Positions 24,395 through 25,441 of a stretch of 25,441 nucleotides of DNA are shown one piece after another. The position numbers and the translations under genes were made by a program. The stretch's first letter is position 1. The number at the start of each line of letters is the position of its first letter. The stretch is from contig JAAZFF010000044.1 of NCBI GenBank assembly GCA_012511845.1, forward strand, positions 1-25,441, written 5' to 3'. This DNA comes from Lentisphaerota bacterium (GTDB taxonomy: Bacteria; Verrucomicrobiota; Kiritimatiellia; RFP12; UBA3636). The notes under the pieces were generated by a model. That model saw nothing but the letters and a program-made list of their open reading frames with translations, was not told the origin of the DNA and did no database searches.

Positions 24395-25441
24395 TTACCG
24401 GATAACGATAACCGTTTTAGAAGGACGTGGAACAAGTTGGATTGTATTTTCCGGACCATCATAATTAATAATGTGAGTACCGATATTGATACTGTCAAAC
24501 TCGCCCGTCAAAGTGCCGTAACTTACAATCGTATAGGTGGTTTCACGATCCAGCGAACCTTCAGTGATCTCCACTTTATCAGAGAAACCGCTGAGGTCAA
24601 GGTTGCCGTCCACCATCAGCATGCCGCCGGCTTCCAAATCTTCTGCCGTCATGTATATACTTGTACCTCCGCTGTAGTCGCTGGAAAGATTCGTCAGCTG
24701 TACCGTGCCGGGACCGGACATGACAAGACCGCCTGTGCCGCTGAGCTTACCGCTGAACACCACAGTTGAATTCGTTGCCGCTGTAACCTGCAAGTCACGG
24801 TTGAGTGTAATGGCACCCGAGAATTCAGACAAAGTATCTTTCTTTTCCCCGCCAATCGTGCTGAATCCCGTGCTCTTGTTATCGACGACTTCAATATCGC
24901 GACCTACGGTGAAGGAACCGCCTGTCAGAAGTGCCGCTGAGGGATTGCTTTCGTCCATGCTCCACACAAAAGCTGTATTATCATTTTTAGTTGCATTGTT
25001 GATTACGAAGAAATCTTCCCTGTTGCCAAGGTAGTAGTTCCTTCCGCCCTTGTCAGTGCCTTCCTGAACATAAACGCTCGCTCCGTAAGCAATCTCATCC
25101 GGTTTGACCTCATCAAAGTCAGAAGCCCGATCCCACTGATCCTGTGAAGTGCGGACGTATATACCACCTTCCATGCTGTTGTTTTGCGTATACAGGATGC
25201 GATCACCATCTTGAAGCGTTACATCATCGATTACGGTGGGACCGCTGCCCGAATTCCAGGTAATTTGTCCGCTGATCGGATTAAAGCTGTAACCGCTCCT
25301 CTGGGCAAATGGACCCCTGAGTGCCGGAGTCGCCACACGCACCGGTTCAATGAAGAAAGTTGTATCGCCGAGCCTCACGGGGTTGGCGGAGTTACCCAGG
25401 GCACCGTCAGCGGCTGCTGGCGCATCCGCACCGGCGATAAG
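24395..25441 (-). CDS. Surface protein with tail-fibre-like domain and passenger beta-helix repeats, C-terminal part
   Basis: The last 348 residues of a protein that begins beyond the right edge. Visible residues about 33-165 resemble a domain common in phage tail fibres and related proteins: P-V-R-V-A-T, then D-D-V-T-L-Q-D-G-D-R-I-L-Y, G-G-I-Y-V-R, and A-S-V-Y-V-Q-E-G-T. Residues about 175-300 are beta-helix repeats of the autotransporter-passenger type (S-G-T-G-G-L-V-M-S-G-P-G-T-V-Q-L, Y-S-G-G-T). The last 40 residues follow the usual Y-x-I-V-S-Y-G-x-L-x-G-x-F pattern that closes such proteins. No beta-barrel, sorting signal or PEP-CTERM segment follows; it ends in T-V-I-V-I-R, so the export route is unclear. 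The TAA lies 35 bases before the hydrolase start, suggesting one transcript. Confidence 0.75.
   Translation of the reverse strand, partial: LIAGADAPAAADGALGNSANPVRLGDTTFFIEPVRVATPALRGPFAQRSGYSFNPISGQITWNSGSGPTVIDDVTLQDGDRILYTQNNSMEGGIYVRTSQDQWDRASDFDEVKPDEIAYGASVYVQEGTDKGGRNYYLGNREDFFVINNATKNDNTAFVWSMDESNPSAALLTGGSFTVGRDIEVVDNKSTGFSTIGGEKKDTLSEFSGAITLNRDLQVTAATNSTVVFSGKLSGTGGLVMSGPGTVQLTNLSSDYSGGTSIYMTAEDLEAGGMLMVDGNLDLSGFSDKVEITEGSLDRETTYTIVSYGTLTGEFDSINIGTHIINYDGPENTIQLVPRPSKTVIVIR

Overview
The window looks like chromosomal DNA of a Gram-negative PVC-group bacterium, most likely Lentisphaerota/Victivallales or a near relative. The reasons are a type IV pilus operon in the same order as the Akkermansia Amuc_1098-1102 locus, several carbohydrate-active enzymes, a passenger-repeat (autotransporter-like) surface protein, and a PtsN-type PTS domain fused to a zinc ribbon. 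The taxonomy is inferred from gene content only. Nearly everything is on the minus strand; the two exceptions are the genes at 9087-11300. No phage, IS element, integron, CRISPR array or rRNA was seen.

Left part (1-8750, minus). A promoter near 8725-8753 drives a tight five-gene operon: a small exported protein (8642-7995), an actin-like PilM protein with an added PilN-like half (7995-6307), a PilO/Amuc_1100-like inner-membrane protein (6310-5255), a membrane-anchored protein with a zinc ribbon and calcium-loop repeats (5222-4206), and a 1130-residue secretin (4154-762). The secretin carries about 300 residues of extremely acidic sequence without a single Lys or Arg. A hairpin-plus-T-run terminator (693-727) closes the operon. 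Just beyond it starts comM (673 to the left edge), whose family promotes branch migration during natural transformation, so the pilus may serve DNA uptake as well as adhesion.

Middle (8643-12260). A 444-base non-coding gap holds the pilus promoter, a short 9-base tandem repeat and a small perfect hairpin. It is followed by a plus-strand pair: a diacylglycerol/sphingosine-kinase-family lipid kinase and an exported ankyrin-plus-MORN repeat protein. Convergent to these is a regulatory-looking protein (coiled coil, zinc ribbon, PTS EIIA with its phosphorylatable His). Its promoter has a perfect palindrome in the -35/-10 spacer.

Right part (12313-19643, minus). This is an apparent operon: a PotA-type ABC ATPase, two PotB/PotC-type permeases, an FAD-dependent oxidoreductase and a GH78 alpha-L-rhamnosidase-family enzyme, mostly with 4-base ATGA overlaps. 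It has no solute-binding protein. Neither the oxidoreductase nor the rhamnosidase has a signal peptide, so an imported glycoside may be processed in the cytoplasm. A tRNA-Pro(GGG) gene lies just upstream.

Far right (19759-25441, minus). A surface protein that runs off the right edge combines a phage-tail-fibre-like domain with beta-helix passenger repeats. Next is a clan-A glycoside hydrolase with two N-terminal carbohydrate-binding-like domains, broken by two single-base homopolymer frameshifts and one in-frame stop. Overlapping its end is an intact parallel beta-helix (pectate-lyase-like) protein without a recognisable signal peptide.

No clearly new defence or mobile system was found. The most unusual items are the acidic secretin, the zinc/calcium pilus protein, the transporter-oxidoreductase-rhamnosidase operon and the tail-fibre/passenger fusion.
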